Assembly (NCBI RefSeq): GCF_040958095.1
Contig: NC_091193.1
Coordinates: 28,162,154 to 28,226,153 of the forward strand
Origin: Procambarus clarkii
Taxonomy: Eukaryota; Arthropoda; Malacostraca; Decapoda; Cambaridae
Reading direction: 5' to 3'
DNA: 64,000 nucleotides
Shown here: in pieces, positions 32,912 to 43,486 of the stretch
Numbering within the stretch: the stretch's first letter is position 1
How the letters are laid out: every line of letters starts with the position of its first letter
Made by a program: the position numbers and the translations under genes
The notes under the pieces: model-generated
The model's input: only the letters and a program-made list of their open reading frames with translations
Databases searched by the model: none
Told to the model about the DNA's origin: nothing

Positions 32912-33667
32912 TATATATATTTACCAGGTACCCAAAAAGTCTGTAGTCAGTAATGAGAGAGAGAGACCTTTGTACAAATCTTATAAAGATTTTATCAGCT
33001 GGTAAGAGTAAAAATTGCAAAAATTTTCTTTGCTTTAGCATCCCACAAGGCAAATGTAGAGCAAGTTTTTTTCTCGGGTGCAAAATCAGTGGACTAAAGA
33101 AAGGAACAAGTTGTGTTGATACAATGAAGGGTATTCTGAATGTACAGTACAACTTCCCAGGTACATCTTGCAGTGACTCCTTCACCTTTTCTGGGGGGAG
33201 CCCCGTCGGCTCCCCGGAGCTATCCCAGGCTGATATGGTAATGTCAGACTTTGGCATCAGTCATGTGTATGGAGTTCTTAGGCCTACCGGGGACCACGAC
33301 CAGACCCGGGCCCCCTCAGAGAGGCAAGAGGAGCAATGGCCTATAGAAGCCCCTGTGTGGTTGGAAGCATTCTATGTCTGCCATCGACCGGAACAGGCAC
33401 CCAGAAAGGTAAGCGCTTCAAAACAAACCCCTATTCTGGTTAAAATTGCTACCAAAAACCGAACTAGTGGATAGAACTCCCCAACCGAAAACAAGCAAAC
33501 TAGTGTGACGTCACACACCGCCGCGCCGCTGTCTGCTCAGCTCCCCCCTCCCCGGGAGGGGGAAGGGGGAGCCCCAGACCCCCCGCGCCAGCTACCCACA
33601 CCTCAGTTCTTGAGGCTGATGCTATCGGCGGCAGTATAAAGTTTCCTGGCGGTCCTTCCGTTTCTTT

Positions 33668-34549
33668 TTGCGTCTTCGTCGTGTTAGCTCCTTGTCTGTT
33701 TGGGTGGTCTTGTCCTTCCTCTCGTGGTTGTTTCAGGACCGTCATCTTATGCCTAACACTGTCGCTTCGTATCGTGCGGCGCTGGCGGAGCCGCTTCAGC
33801 TTGCTTTCGGTATCGATGTTACGTCTGCGCCGTTTCACAAGCTGTCTCGTGCATTGTTTCACCTCCGGCCTGCTCATGCGTCGCCTGAGCCGTCCTGGTC
33901 TTTGGACAGAGTGCTCGCTTTCCTTTCATCTCCTCGTTTCGTTGTGGCCCCTTCGGTCCAGGATTGTTTTTCCAAGGCACTTTTCTTGTTGGCTTTGGCC
34001 TCTGGGGGTCGGGTAGGGGAGCTTCATGCTCTCCTCCGGCGCAGGGGTTTCTGCTCTTTTGGTCGTGGTGATTGTTTTGTTCGTTTGCAGCCGTCTCCTT
34101 CTTTTCTGGCGAAGAATGAGTCTGCTGCGTTCCGGAGGGGTCCATGGGTGGTTGATGCTTGGTTGGTCAGGCCGGGGGTGCATCATGTTTTGTGTCCGGT
34201 TGCGGCGCTTCGCCGTTATTTGCGCGCCACAGCTTCTGTGTCCGGGGACGCGCTGTGGGTTGATCCGGTTTCCCTTCTTCCCTGTTCGCGGGTTCGGGTC
34301 TCCCAGGTCGTCTGCAGGGTTATTAAGTCCAGCCAGCCTGCGGTCTATACCCGTGCCCATGACGTTCGTAAGTTTGCGGCTCTTGCTGCCGTCTTTGGGA
34401 ATATGTCTTGGTCTGATATTCGGGCGCGGGGATTTTGGCGGTCGAACAGGGTCCTGGCTGCTCGTTACCTAGTGAATGTCCCTGGGCCCCGTCGGGCCTG
34501 TGTTGCTTTGGGTCGGCGGTTGCAGCCAGTTGTCTCGGCTTTGAGTTGA
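33668..34549 (+). CDS. Tyrosine recombinase of DIRS type
   Basis: The open frame has 294 codons, including the stop. It contains the core-binding segment (NTVASYRAALAEPLQLAFGI) and a catalytic domain with all expected residues: Arg in ASGGRVGEL (codon at 34010), His and Arg in RAHDVRKFAAL (34358 and 34367), Trp in GFWRSN (34436) and the Tyr nucleophile in AARYLV (34466). The first ATG is at 33749, giving about 266 residues; the frame is open upstream to 33668 without ATG. The enzyme would integrate a circular DNA copy by strand exchange. GC-rich codons differ from the AT-rich flanks. No frameshift was found, so it may be recent. Confidence 0.85.
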   Translation: MRLRRVSSLSVWVVLSFLSWLFQDRHLMPNTVASYRAALAEPLQLAFGIDVTSAPFHKLSRALFHLRPAHASPEPSWSLDRVLAFLSSPRFVVAPSVQDCFSKALFLLALASGGRVGELHALLRRRGFCSFGRGDCFVRLQPSPSFLAKNESAAFRRGPWVVDAWLVRPGVHHVLCPVAALRRYLRATASVSGDALWVDPVSLLPCSRVRVSQVVCRVIKSSQPAVYTRAHDVRKFAALAAVFGNMSWSDIRARGFWRSNRVLAARYLVNVPGPRRACVALGRRLQPVVSALS

Positions 34550-34607
34550 GGAGTGAGCGACGACCGCCTCCTGGGTAAGTCCCTCTTTTTTTCTGTCTGT
34601 GGGTAGT

Positions 34608-34691
34608 TAGCTCCGTGGAGCCGACGGGGCTCCCCACAGAAAACCAGCGTTGAATGTAATGAAACGCCATTTTCTGGGTGAGTCCCGGAGG
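34608..34691. repeat. DIRS internal complementary region
   Basis: Positions 34608-34643 are the reverse complement of 33187-33222 with two mismatches. Positions 34644-34691 are the reverse complement of 35140-35187 with none that I can see. In DIRS-1 such a region is thought to template circularisation of the cDNA by joining the two ends. It lies just downstream of the recombinase stop codon. Confidence 0.85.
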
Positions 34692-35190
34692 CTCCCCGGC
34701 ATCCCTCCCTCCCTCCGGTCGGCGGTTTTTCGCGTTTTTGACATCCAGCCTCAAGAACTGAGGTGTGGGTAGCCGGCGTGGGGGGTCTGGGGCTCCCCCT
34801 TCCCCCTCCCGGGGAGGGGGGAGCTGCGCAGACAGCGGCGCGGCGGTGTGTGACGTCACACTAGTTTGCTTGTTTTCGGTTGGGGAGTTCTATCCACTAG
34901 TTCGGTTTTTGGTAGCAATTTTAACCAGAATAGGGGTTTGTTTTGAGGCGCTTATCTTTCTGGGTGCCTGTTCCGGTCGATGGCAGACATAGAATGCTTC
35001 CAACCACACGGGGGCTTCTATAGGCCATTGCTCCCCTTGCCTCTCTGAGGGGGGCCCGGTTCTGGCCGTGGTCCCCGGTAGGCCTAAGAACTCCATACAC
35101 ATGACTGATGTCAAAGTCTGACATTAGCGTCCTTAGAGTCCTCCGGGACTCACCCAGAAAATGGCGTTTCATTACATTCAACGCTGGTTT

Positions 35191-36248
35191 TTTATTAGAC
35201 TTCCACATCACATACGTTTGGGATTTTGGAATGATACACTAGCAAGGGTTTAATTTTCAAATCGCCACTCACATTTGAACACAGCACAAGCGTAAACCTA
35301 TCTTTCATAGGCTTGTGTCCGGGCAAGGATTTTCCTCCTTGGTAATGTATGTCCTCTTAGGCATTCTTTTCCAAAACAGTCCTGTTTCGTCACAAACACT
35401 TGTTGCAGTAGGTATCCCTCAGCCTCTGCAAACTCTTTAAATTCGTCAATAAATCGTTGAGCGGCTGGTTTGTCTGAGCTGGCAGCCTCCCCATGCCTCG
35501 CAACACTATGGATACCACTTCTTTTTCTAAATTTTTCAAACCAGCCCCTGCTTGCCTTAAACTCTTTCGTATCTGCATCACTCGTTCCAGCGATTTTCTT
35601 TACAAGGTCTTCGTGCAATACCCTGGCTTTCTCACAAATGATGGCCTCCGAAACACTATCACCCCTTAATTCCTTGTCGTGTATCCAAGTTAATAACAAC
35701 TTTTCCACTTCTTAAAGTATTTGTGGTCTCTGTTTCGTCATTGTTCTTATGCCTTTTGCCACTTTAGTACTCATAATCTCATTTTTCTTCTTAAGTATAG
35801 TGCATATTGTTGTTGTGGCTTTGTTGTACTGCCTACAAAGTTCAATAACACGTGTACCATTTTCATGCTTCTGAATGATCTCGTTTCTCCTCTATTGTCA
35901 TCCCCACATGGGCTTTCTTGCCTTGATCCTTACCACTGGCTTTCTTTGGACCCATGGTGAGATATATAATAACAACTTTTATGGTCAAATGACCCAAAAT
36001 CCATCAAAACACTGAAAATCCGGGTGAAGAATTGATGTGGGATAGTTACTGGGTGCGAGGCACTGGTAAACTGAGGGGCAGAGGGGCGACGATCGCCGTA
36101 CCACCACGCGCTAGGTCGGCCTGTATGCGTATCAACGAACTTGTGTTCCGAGGTAACCCTCGCCTTCTGAGGCACATTTTCCGAGGAAATCCGGCTCATA
36201 TTCCGAAAAACTTGTATACAGCGACACTCGTATTCCGAGGTACCACTG
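35191..36248 (-). mobile_element. Tigger-like element, left half lost to DIRS
   Basis: The right terminus ttccgaggtaccactg ends at 36248 next to TA. The left side begins, straight after the DIRS end, with tattagacttccacatcaca, matching transposase sequence near 52915. The remaining transposase reads from about 35955 down to 35200 on the minus strand. The other half is not found immediately left of the DIRS. Confidence 0.7.
35298..35955 (-). pseudogene. Tigger-type transposase N-terminal half (HTH, CENP-B-like)
   Basis: The start MGPKKASGKDQGKKAHV near 35955 leads through frame changes into an open stretch (35708-35298). That has EKLLLTWIHDKELRGDSVSE, then ASRGWFEKFRKRSGIHSV, a CENP-B-type DNA-binding domain, and AAQRFIDEFKEFAEAEGYLL. 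The catalytic part that follows is disrupted just before the DETGLFWKR-type segment (read here as KQDCFGKECL). The family binds its own ends with these helix-turn-helix domains. Confidence 0.7.
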
Positions 36249-37030
36249 TACTGTTCACCGACAACTATTACACCAGCCCCTTGTTGACCAGATACCTCCT
36301 TGCCCACAACATTGGCGTATGTGGCACTGTGAAGGCCCACCAGAAGGAAATGCCAGTGTTTGGCATAGGTATAGCAGTAAGTGATTGCCAGCTTTGCAAG
36401 TGTGACAATATGCTCTGTGCAGTGGAGGGACAGACGCGAGGTGAATATGCTGACTGATTCACACCGATGCCATGTTGGACAGTGGCAAAGTCCACTTTCA
36501 AATGCCTTCTCCATATATAAACCAGACTGTGTCATAGACTACAACGTGAACATGCGTCTCGTAGATAAATGTGACATAATGCTCAGTGACATCGAGTGCA
36601 TGCAGAAGTGTGTGAAGTAGACAAAAAAGTTCTTTTTCCACCTAATAGATGTTGCAGTGCTCAACTGCTTCAATATGTACCCGGTAATATCTGGCAGGAG
36701 ACCGCTAATGTGGACATTCAGTGTTGCTGTTGTGTCTCAACTGCTCGTAAAGTATGGCAAGGTGGGCTCTGTTGCACCGCACGGGGTGCAAGCAACAATA
36801 CCACACGCAGCTCCAAACAGACTGAGGGGTAACGAGATGTTCGGTGTCCACATGCACAAGTATATGCCAGGCACAGCATCACGGGATAGCACCATCATGG
36901 ATAGATACCATCACAGGATGATGGTAAACGTGCCTGTATAGTATGCAAGAATCCCTACCCGAAGAGAACAAAAGCGAAGATGCACCAGCACCTGGTGTGT
37001 GGAGTGCAAGGTTCCACTATGCCCCATTGG
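36249..37030 (+). pseudogene. piggyBac transposase, C-terminal half, frameshifted
   Basis: VLFTDNYYTSPLLTRYLLA carries one of the three catalytic aspartates. After a shift near 36425, the frame gives YKPDCVIDYNVNMRLVDKCD (third catalytic site region) and DIECMQKCVK. After a second shift near 36610 it gives FFFHLIDVAVLNCFNMYPV. Then come a variable region and a decayed Cys-rich tail (CKNPYPKRTKAKMHQHLVCG, about 36950-37010). It is inactive because of the frameshifts. Confidence 0.75.
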
Positions 37031-37593
37031 CTGTTTCGCAGCATATCACCCACTCGCGGAGTTCTGAGTGTGTTTATGGTGTGTGTATATAGTGTGTGAT
37101 ACTGTGCAATGTGTAAATAGATTGTATATATACATAAATTAGCATGATACATTGGAAATATGTGCAAGATATGTGTACACATCTGTGATGCATGTAACAG
37201 TGTCTTTGGACAGTACAGATGTTCTACTGCCATAATATTGGGTATGTGTTCATTATACAGTACATAGGATTGGCACGAAAAAACAAAAAAAATGTATTTG
37301 GAAGTGTGCACAAAAAATGAACAAAAATATATTCGTGGCAATTCGCGCATCTTGAACCGGGCGCCCTACTGGCCCCAGGAGCGTACGCCACGGGCGACCA
37401 GGGAATGATGACATTACGCGCAAACTTTCGGACCCCATTGTGGCCAAAGTAAGTACAATTTTGAGTTGTTAATATATCCATACTCAGGGAAGGGTTTGTG
37501 ACACTTAAGGAAAAAAAAAATTCCTGAGAATTTATTTTCTGCTCACAGGGGAGGGGGGTGCCTTATTTGGAAGGTGAGTAGCACAGTGGTTAA
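36249..37593 (+). mobile_element. piggyBac element P9 with transposase remnant, left part missing
   Basis: Coding sequence begins exactly at the TA next to the Tigger terminus, so the Tigger inserted into the piggyBac gene. The right end is cagtggTTAA at 37590-37593. The 3' non-coding part (37080-37560) matches the right part of P5 (54350-54840), including cgggcgccctactggcc. Flanking DNA on the right is an RNase H fragment of a LINE. Confidence 0.75.
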
Positions 37594-37905
37594 AGAGTTG
37601 AGAGCAATTAAGGATGATAAGGAGTCACTTACAATTAATGTATTAAGTTTGGAGACATGTACACATTTCAGTGCAAGGAGCAAGGCTAATAGTTCGGTCT
37701 GAAGGGTAGAGGCCCAGTTGTTTATACGGATTCCCCACTCAAAATGTACGCCATCGCTCATTGTCAGGACAACTGCACTTCCAGCTGCACCGGTGGGGCG
37801 GTGTAGGGAACCTTCAGTGTATATGATTCGAGAGAGAGAATGCTCTGTGGACAGAGCATCAATATGGTTTAAGGCATTGAGCTTTGCCTCAAGACGAAGC
37901 AAAAT
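37594..37905 (-). pseudogene. RNase H fragment of a LINE
   Basis: The minus-strand frame 37902-37594 reads IIYTEGSLHRPTGAAGSAVV (with E where most have D at the first metal site), LQTELLALLLALKCV and TLIVSDSLSSLIALNS, the D-E-D pattern of RNase H. It ends at the TTAA where P9 inserted. Its family differs from the LINE at 5851. Confidence 0.65.
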
Positions 37906-37907
37906 AA

Positions 37908-38290
37908 TAACAGCAAAACTTTGTTTATTGTTTTATGAACATAATAATTGAATTACTAATATGCACTTAATACATCTGAGTATAGCAAAGATTCACTCAT
38001 TTTATTATATAAATATATCACACTTCACACTATTGAATAATATTATTGCCAAAAACAGAGAAAAAATCAGTCAGAGACATTGAAATAATTAGGTAATATT
38101 ATCTGTTTGGCAACTCCCACCTGACTGCTCAGGGTAGAGCTGACCGCCTCCGATGGTGGCTCTGTCAACGTTACAATTTTGCCAGACTTCCCCAACCTAT
38201 TGTGGCCAAAATATGTCACCTACGATTTTTTTATTATTTTTCCCGTGATTAGGGAACACAGATGAACACTTATATAAGATGAAACTTTTT
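37908..38290. mobile_element. piggyBac-type element P10, fragment of the P3/P6 family
   Basis: It shares ttgttttatgaacataata, a ttttattatataaatatatc block and a ttattatttttcccgtgatt block with 49430-49745 and 56950-57290. Neither TTAA end could be placed. It is non-coding. Confidence 0.6.
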
Positions 38291-38344
38291 TTTAATTTTG
38301 TTTTTTGTTAGGCCTGGCTGTGTTGAAGGTTATTAATAGGAGCA

Positions 38345-38985
38345 GCACAAGGTTTAATGCTAATGTTAATATTGTCTATCTGAGGTTGAATTTTGTTTGA
38401 TGATATGCTTCCAAATTTCAAATAAAATGTAGTAGGTCTTTTCTATTTTTAGTGAGTTTGTCGATTGACATCCATGAGTGGACTGTTTAATTTGTTATTT
38501 ACAACATTATTTAGTGTGTATTTAGTGTTCAGCAAATAATATTTAAGAATGTTAGAGACATTTGGCAAATCATTGATGTATATAAGAAATAGAAGAAGTC
38601 CTAGAATACTTCCCCTTGGCACTCCTATGGTTAATGGTAGAGTGAGGGAGGTTATATCATTGATACATATTGGTGTCTGTCACTAAGATAGGATCGAATA
38701 TAGTTCAGGACAAGGCGTCGGATTCCATAGCGGTGAAGTTTAAGATGTAGTTATGGTTTACAGTATCAAAGGACTTTCTCAAGTTAATGAAGATCCCAAT
38801 TGGGAACTCATTATTGTCAAGGGCTGTGTAGATTATATCAAGCAGACTAATAATTTCATCGTTGGTACTCTTTTGGGAGCGGACCCCCCCCCACAATAAA
38901 AAAAGAGAGTACCAAAAAAAGCAAAACAGGCAAAAAAAGTCCCTAATATTAATGAGACTCGATGTAGTAGGATGGTTAGCCAATG
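38345..38985 (-). pseudogene. CR1/L2-type LINE RT fragment
   Basis: The minus-strand reading has KSTNDEIISLLDIIYTALD and FINLRKSFDTVNHNYIL (about 38850-38760), followed by the [19 protein letters not shown] region near 38600 and further diverged RT sequence to 38345. Many frame breaks show an old copy. From 38990 to 39590 I see only AT-rich DNA. Confidence 0.65.
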
Positions 38986-39590
38986 ATAGTTTCCAATTGA
39001 TGCAGGATAGTCATTTAAAATACTACCAAAGGTAACTAATATTGTAACACTACGCTAAAAATTATATTAATTTTCAGACGAGAGAGGCTGGGAGCAACAC
39101 CGGCAAGGAACATCAATGTGGAAGTCCTTCTGTAAGTACTGTACATTTTTATAGATGCTCTGTAGTAATTAACTCTCCAATGGGAGTATTTCTCCAGAGC
39201 TGGGTACCGTCTCTGAACTGAATTTTTCCCATATAGGACCAACATTTAAATGACTGATAGAGCTGCAGATCACACTTGTATAAAAAAGCATTTTGTTTTG
39301 GATATTTGCATTATTACTAGAATTATAAAATATTAAATTGAATTTTTTTGTAAATTTTAAGTTTGTACAATTTTAAATACTGTAGAATCCTAATTCCGTT
39401 GATGAATATTTATTATACTGTAATAATAAAGAGTGTGTCAAAATACAAATCAGTTTTGAAGTTGATGCACAACAACATTATCATCATACTCTGGCAACCT
39501 TCTCCGAGTCTTAAAGCAAGACTTCATTATACACTATTGTGATTCATTGGGGATTGTTTGGTGATAAAGTACATGAGGTGTTGCTACAAT

Positions 39591-42500
39591 GTCAGGCTTG
39601 GAAGGAGTATACTGGCCACTGTCAGGCTTGGAAGGAGTATACTGGCCACTGTCAGGCTTGGAAGGAGTATACTGGCCACTGTCAGGCTTGGAAGGAGTAT
39701 ACTGCCACTGTCAGGCTTGGAAGGAGTATACTGTCACTGTCAGGCTTGGAAGGAGTATACTGGCCACTGTCAGGCTTGGAAGGAGTATACTGGCCACTGT
39801 CAGGCTTGGAAGGAGTATACTGCCACTGCCAGACTTGGAAGGAGCATACTGCCACTGTCAGGCTTGGAAGGAGTATACTGCCACTGTCAGGCTTGGAAGG
39901 AGTATACTGCCACTGTCAGGCTTGGAAGGAGTATACTGCCACTGTCAGGCTTGGAAGGAGTATACTGCCACTGTCAGGCTTGGAAGGAGTATACTGGCCA
40001 CTGTCAGGCTTGGAAGGAGTATACTGCCACTGTCAGGCTTGGAAGGAGTATACTGCCACTGTCAGGCTTGGAAGGAGTATACTGCCACTGTCAGGCTTGG
40101 AAGGAGTATATTAACACTGTCAGACTTGGAAGGAGTATACTGGCCACTGTCAGGCTTGGAAGGAGTATACTGGCCACTGTCAGGCTTGGAAGGAGTATAT
40201 TAACACTGCCAGACTTGGAAGGAGTATACTGGCCACTGTCAGGCTTGGAAGGAGTATATTAACACTGCCAGACTTGGAAGGAGTATACTGGCCACTGTCA
40301 GGCTTGGAAGGAGTATATTAACACTGTCAGACTTGGAAGGAGTATACTGCCACTGTCAGGCTTGGAAGGAGTATACTGCCACTGTCAGGCTTGGAAGGAG
40401 TATACTGCCACTGTCAGACTTGGAAGGAGTATACTGCCACTGTCAGACTTGGAAGGAGTATACTGGCCACTGTCAGGCTTGGAAGGAGTATACTGGCCAC
40501 TGTCAGGCTTGGAAGGAGTATACTGGCCACTGTCAGACTTGGAAGGAGTATGCTGCCACTGTCAGGCTTGGAAGGAGTATATTAACACTGCCAGGCTTGG
40601 AAGGAGTATACTGCCACTGTCAGGCTTGGAAGGAGTATACTGCCACTGTCAGGCTTGGAAGGAGTATACTGGCCACTGTCAGGCTTGGAAGGAGTATACT
40701 GCCACTGCCAGGCTTGGAAGGAGTATACTGCCACTGCCAGGCTTGGAAGGAGTATACTGCCACTGTCAGGCTTGGAAGGAGTATACTACCACTGTCAGAC
40801 TTGGAAGGAGTATACTGCCACTGTCAGGCTTGGAAGGAGTATACTACCACTGTCAGGCTTGGAAGGAGTATACTGGCCACTGTCAGGCTTGGAAGGAGTA
40901 TACTGGCCACTGTCAGGCTTGGAAGGAGTATACTGGCCACTGTCAGGCTTGGAAGGAGTATACTGCCACTGCCAGGCTTGGAAGGAGTATACTGCCACTG
41001 TCAGGCTTGGAAGGAGTATACTGCCACTGCCAGGCTTGGAAGGAGTATACTGCCACTGTCAGGCTTGGAAGGAGTATACTACCACTGTCAGACTTGGAAG
41101 GAGTATACTGGCCACTGTCAGGCTTGGAAGGAGTATACTGTCACTGTCAGGCTTGGAAGGAGTATACTGGCCACTGTCAGGCTTGGAAGGAGTATACTGG
41201 CCACTGTCAGGCTTGGAAGGAGTATACTGGCCACTGTCAGGCTTGGAAGGAGTATACTGCCACTGCCAGGCTTGGAAGGAGTATACTGCCACTGTCAGGC
41301 TTGGAAGGAGTATACTGGCCACTGTCAGGCTTGGAAGGAGTATACTGGCCACTGTCAGGCTTGGAAGGAGTATACTGGCCACTGTCAGGCTTGGAAGGAG
41401 TATACTGGCCACTGTCAGGCTTGGAAGGAGTATACTGGCCACTGTCAGGCTTGGAAGGAGTATACTACCACTGTCAGGCTTGGAAGGAGTATACTGCCAC
41501 TGTCAGGCTTGGAAGGAGTATACTGCCACTGTCAGACTTGGAAGGAGTATACTGCCACTGTCAGGCTTGGAAGGAGTATACTGCCACTGTCAGACTTGGA
41601 AGGAGTATACTGGCCACTGTCAGGCTTGGAAGGAGTATATTAACTCTGTCAGACTTGGAAGGAGTATACTGGCCACTGTCAGGCTTGGAAGGAGTATATT
41701 AACACTGTCAGGCTTGGAAGGAGTATACTGGCCACTGTCAGGCTTGGAAGGAGTATATTAAGTCAGGCTTGGAAGGAGTATACTGCCACTGTCAGGCTTG
41801 GAAGGAGTATACTGGCCACTGTCAGGCTTGGAAGGAGTATACTGGCCACTGTCAGACTTGGAAGGAGTATGCTGCCACTGTCAGGCTTGGAAGGAGTATA
41901 CTGGCCACTGTCAGACTTGGAAGGAGTATATTAACACTGTCAGGTTTGGAAGGAGTATACTGGCCACTGTCAGGCTTGGAAGGAGTATACTGCCACTGTC
42001 AGGCTTGGAAGGAGTATACTGTCACTGTCAGGCTTGGAAGGAGTATACTGGCCATTGTCAGGCTTGGAAGGAGTATACTGGCCACTGTCAGGCTTGGAAG
42101 GAGTATACTGTCACTGTCAGGCTTGGAAGGAGTATACTGCCACTGTCAGGCTTGGAAGGAGTATACTGCCACTGTCAGGCTTGGAAGGAGTATACTGCCA
42201 CTGTCAGGCTTGGAAGGAGTATACTGCCACTGTCAGGCTTGGAAGGAGTATACTGCCACTGTCAGGCTTGGAAGGAGTATACTGGCCACTGTCAGACTTG
42301 GAAGGAGTATACTGCCACTGTCAGGCTTGGAAGGAGTATACTGGCCACTGTCAGACTTGGAAGGAGTATACTGGCCACTGGCAGGCTTGGAAGGAGTATG
42401 CTGCCACTGTCAGGCTTGGAAGGAGTATACTGCCACTGTCAGGCTTGGAAGGAGTATACTACCACTGTCAGACTTGGAAGGAGTATACTGGCCACTGTCA

Positions 42501-43410
42501 GGCTTGGAAGGAGTATACTGTCACTGTCAGGCTTGGAAGGAGTATACTGGCCACTGTCAGGCTTGGAAGGAGTATACTGTCACTGTCAGGCTTGGAAGGA
42601 GTATACTGGCCATTGTCAGGCTTGGAAGGAGTATACTACCACTGTCAGGCTTGGAAGGAGTATACTGTCACTGTCAGGCTTGGAAGGAGTATACTGCCAC
42701 TGTCAGGCTTGGAAGGAGTATACTGCCACTGTCAGGCTTGGAAGGAGTATACTGGCCACTGTCAGGCTTGGAAGGAGTATATTAACACTGCCAGGCTTGG
42801 AAGGAGTATACTACCACTGTCAGGCTTGGAAGGAGTATACTGGCCACTGTCAGGCTTGGAAGGAGTATACTGCCACTGTCAGGCTTGGAAGGAGTATACT
42901 GCCACTGTCAGGCTTGGAAGGAGTATACTGGCCACTGTCAGGCTTGGAAGGAGTATACTGCCACTGTCAGGCTTGGAAGGAGTATACTGCCACTGTCAGG
43001 CTTGGAAGGAGTATACTGCCACTGTCAGGCTTGGAAGGAGTATACTGGCCACTGTCAGGCTTGGAAGGAGTATACTGGCCACTGTCAGGCTTGGAAGGAG
43101 TATACTGGCCACTGTCAGGCTTGGAAGGAGTATACTGCCACTGTCAGGCTTGGAAGGAGTATACTGGCCACTGTCAGGCTTGGAAGGAGTATACTGCCAC
43201 TGTCAGGCTTGGAAGGAGTATACTGGCCACTGTCAGGCTTGGAAGGAGTATACTGCCACTGTCAGGCTTGGAAGGAGTATACTGCCACTGTCAGGCTTGG
43301 AAGGAGTATACTGGCCACTGTCAGGCTTGGAAGGAGTATACTGCCACTGCCAGGCTTGGAAGGAGTATACTGGCCACTGTCAGGCTTGGAAGGAGTATAT
43401 TAGCACTGTC
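39591..43410 (+). repeat. Minisatellite, 29/30-bp units, ~130 copies
   Basis: The unit is gtcaggcttggaaggagtat followed by actgccact (29 bp) or actggccact (30 bp). Variants are gtc, acc or taac in place of the gcc block, and agact for aggct. Units contain no stop codon in any plus frame. A mix of 29-mers and 30-mers shifts frame every few units, so long open frames appear in all three frames. None is a gene. Two-unit blocks (a taac unit followed by a ggcc unit) recur near 40195-40340 and 41635-41760. Confidence 0.97.
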
Positions 43411-43486
43411 ATTTCATCACAGAAACATTTTTATGCTTCATTATTCCTCTTAGGGACCCCATCACTTTCTTCATTGTACAGTACTG

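Larger units (their letters stand above)
33187..35190 (+). mobile_element. DIRS-type tyrosine-recombinase element, compact (YR only)
   Basis: The left end begins TTTTCTGGGGGGAGCCCCG and the right end finishes cattcaacgctgg. Arms 33240-33623 and 34741-35124 are inverted copies of each other. An internal complementary region at 34608-34691 is the inverse of the left end joined to the inverse of the right end, as in DIRS-1 and its relatives. Between them is one tyrosine recombinase gene. Gag, RT, RNase H and methyltransferase genes of full DIRS elements are absent. No target duplication is expected for this group and none was seen. It interrupts Tigger sequence on its right. Confidence 0.85.

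Noticed and set aside
33668-34549. A bacterial or phage integrase, suggesting contamination
   Set aside because: The recombinase is enclosed in DIRS-type inverted repeats with an internal complementary region and embedded in Tigger and piggyBac sequence of the same genome. A second DIRS end lies beside a spliced host exon.
34323-34859. Overlapping open frames on the minus strand of the recombinase
   Set aside because: GC-rich shadow frames of the plus-strand gene. They have no motif.
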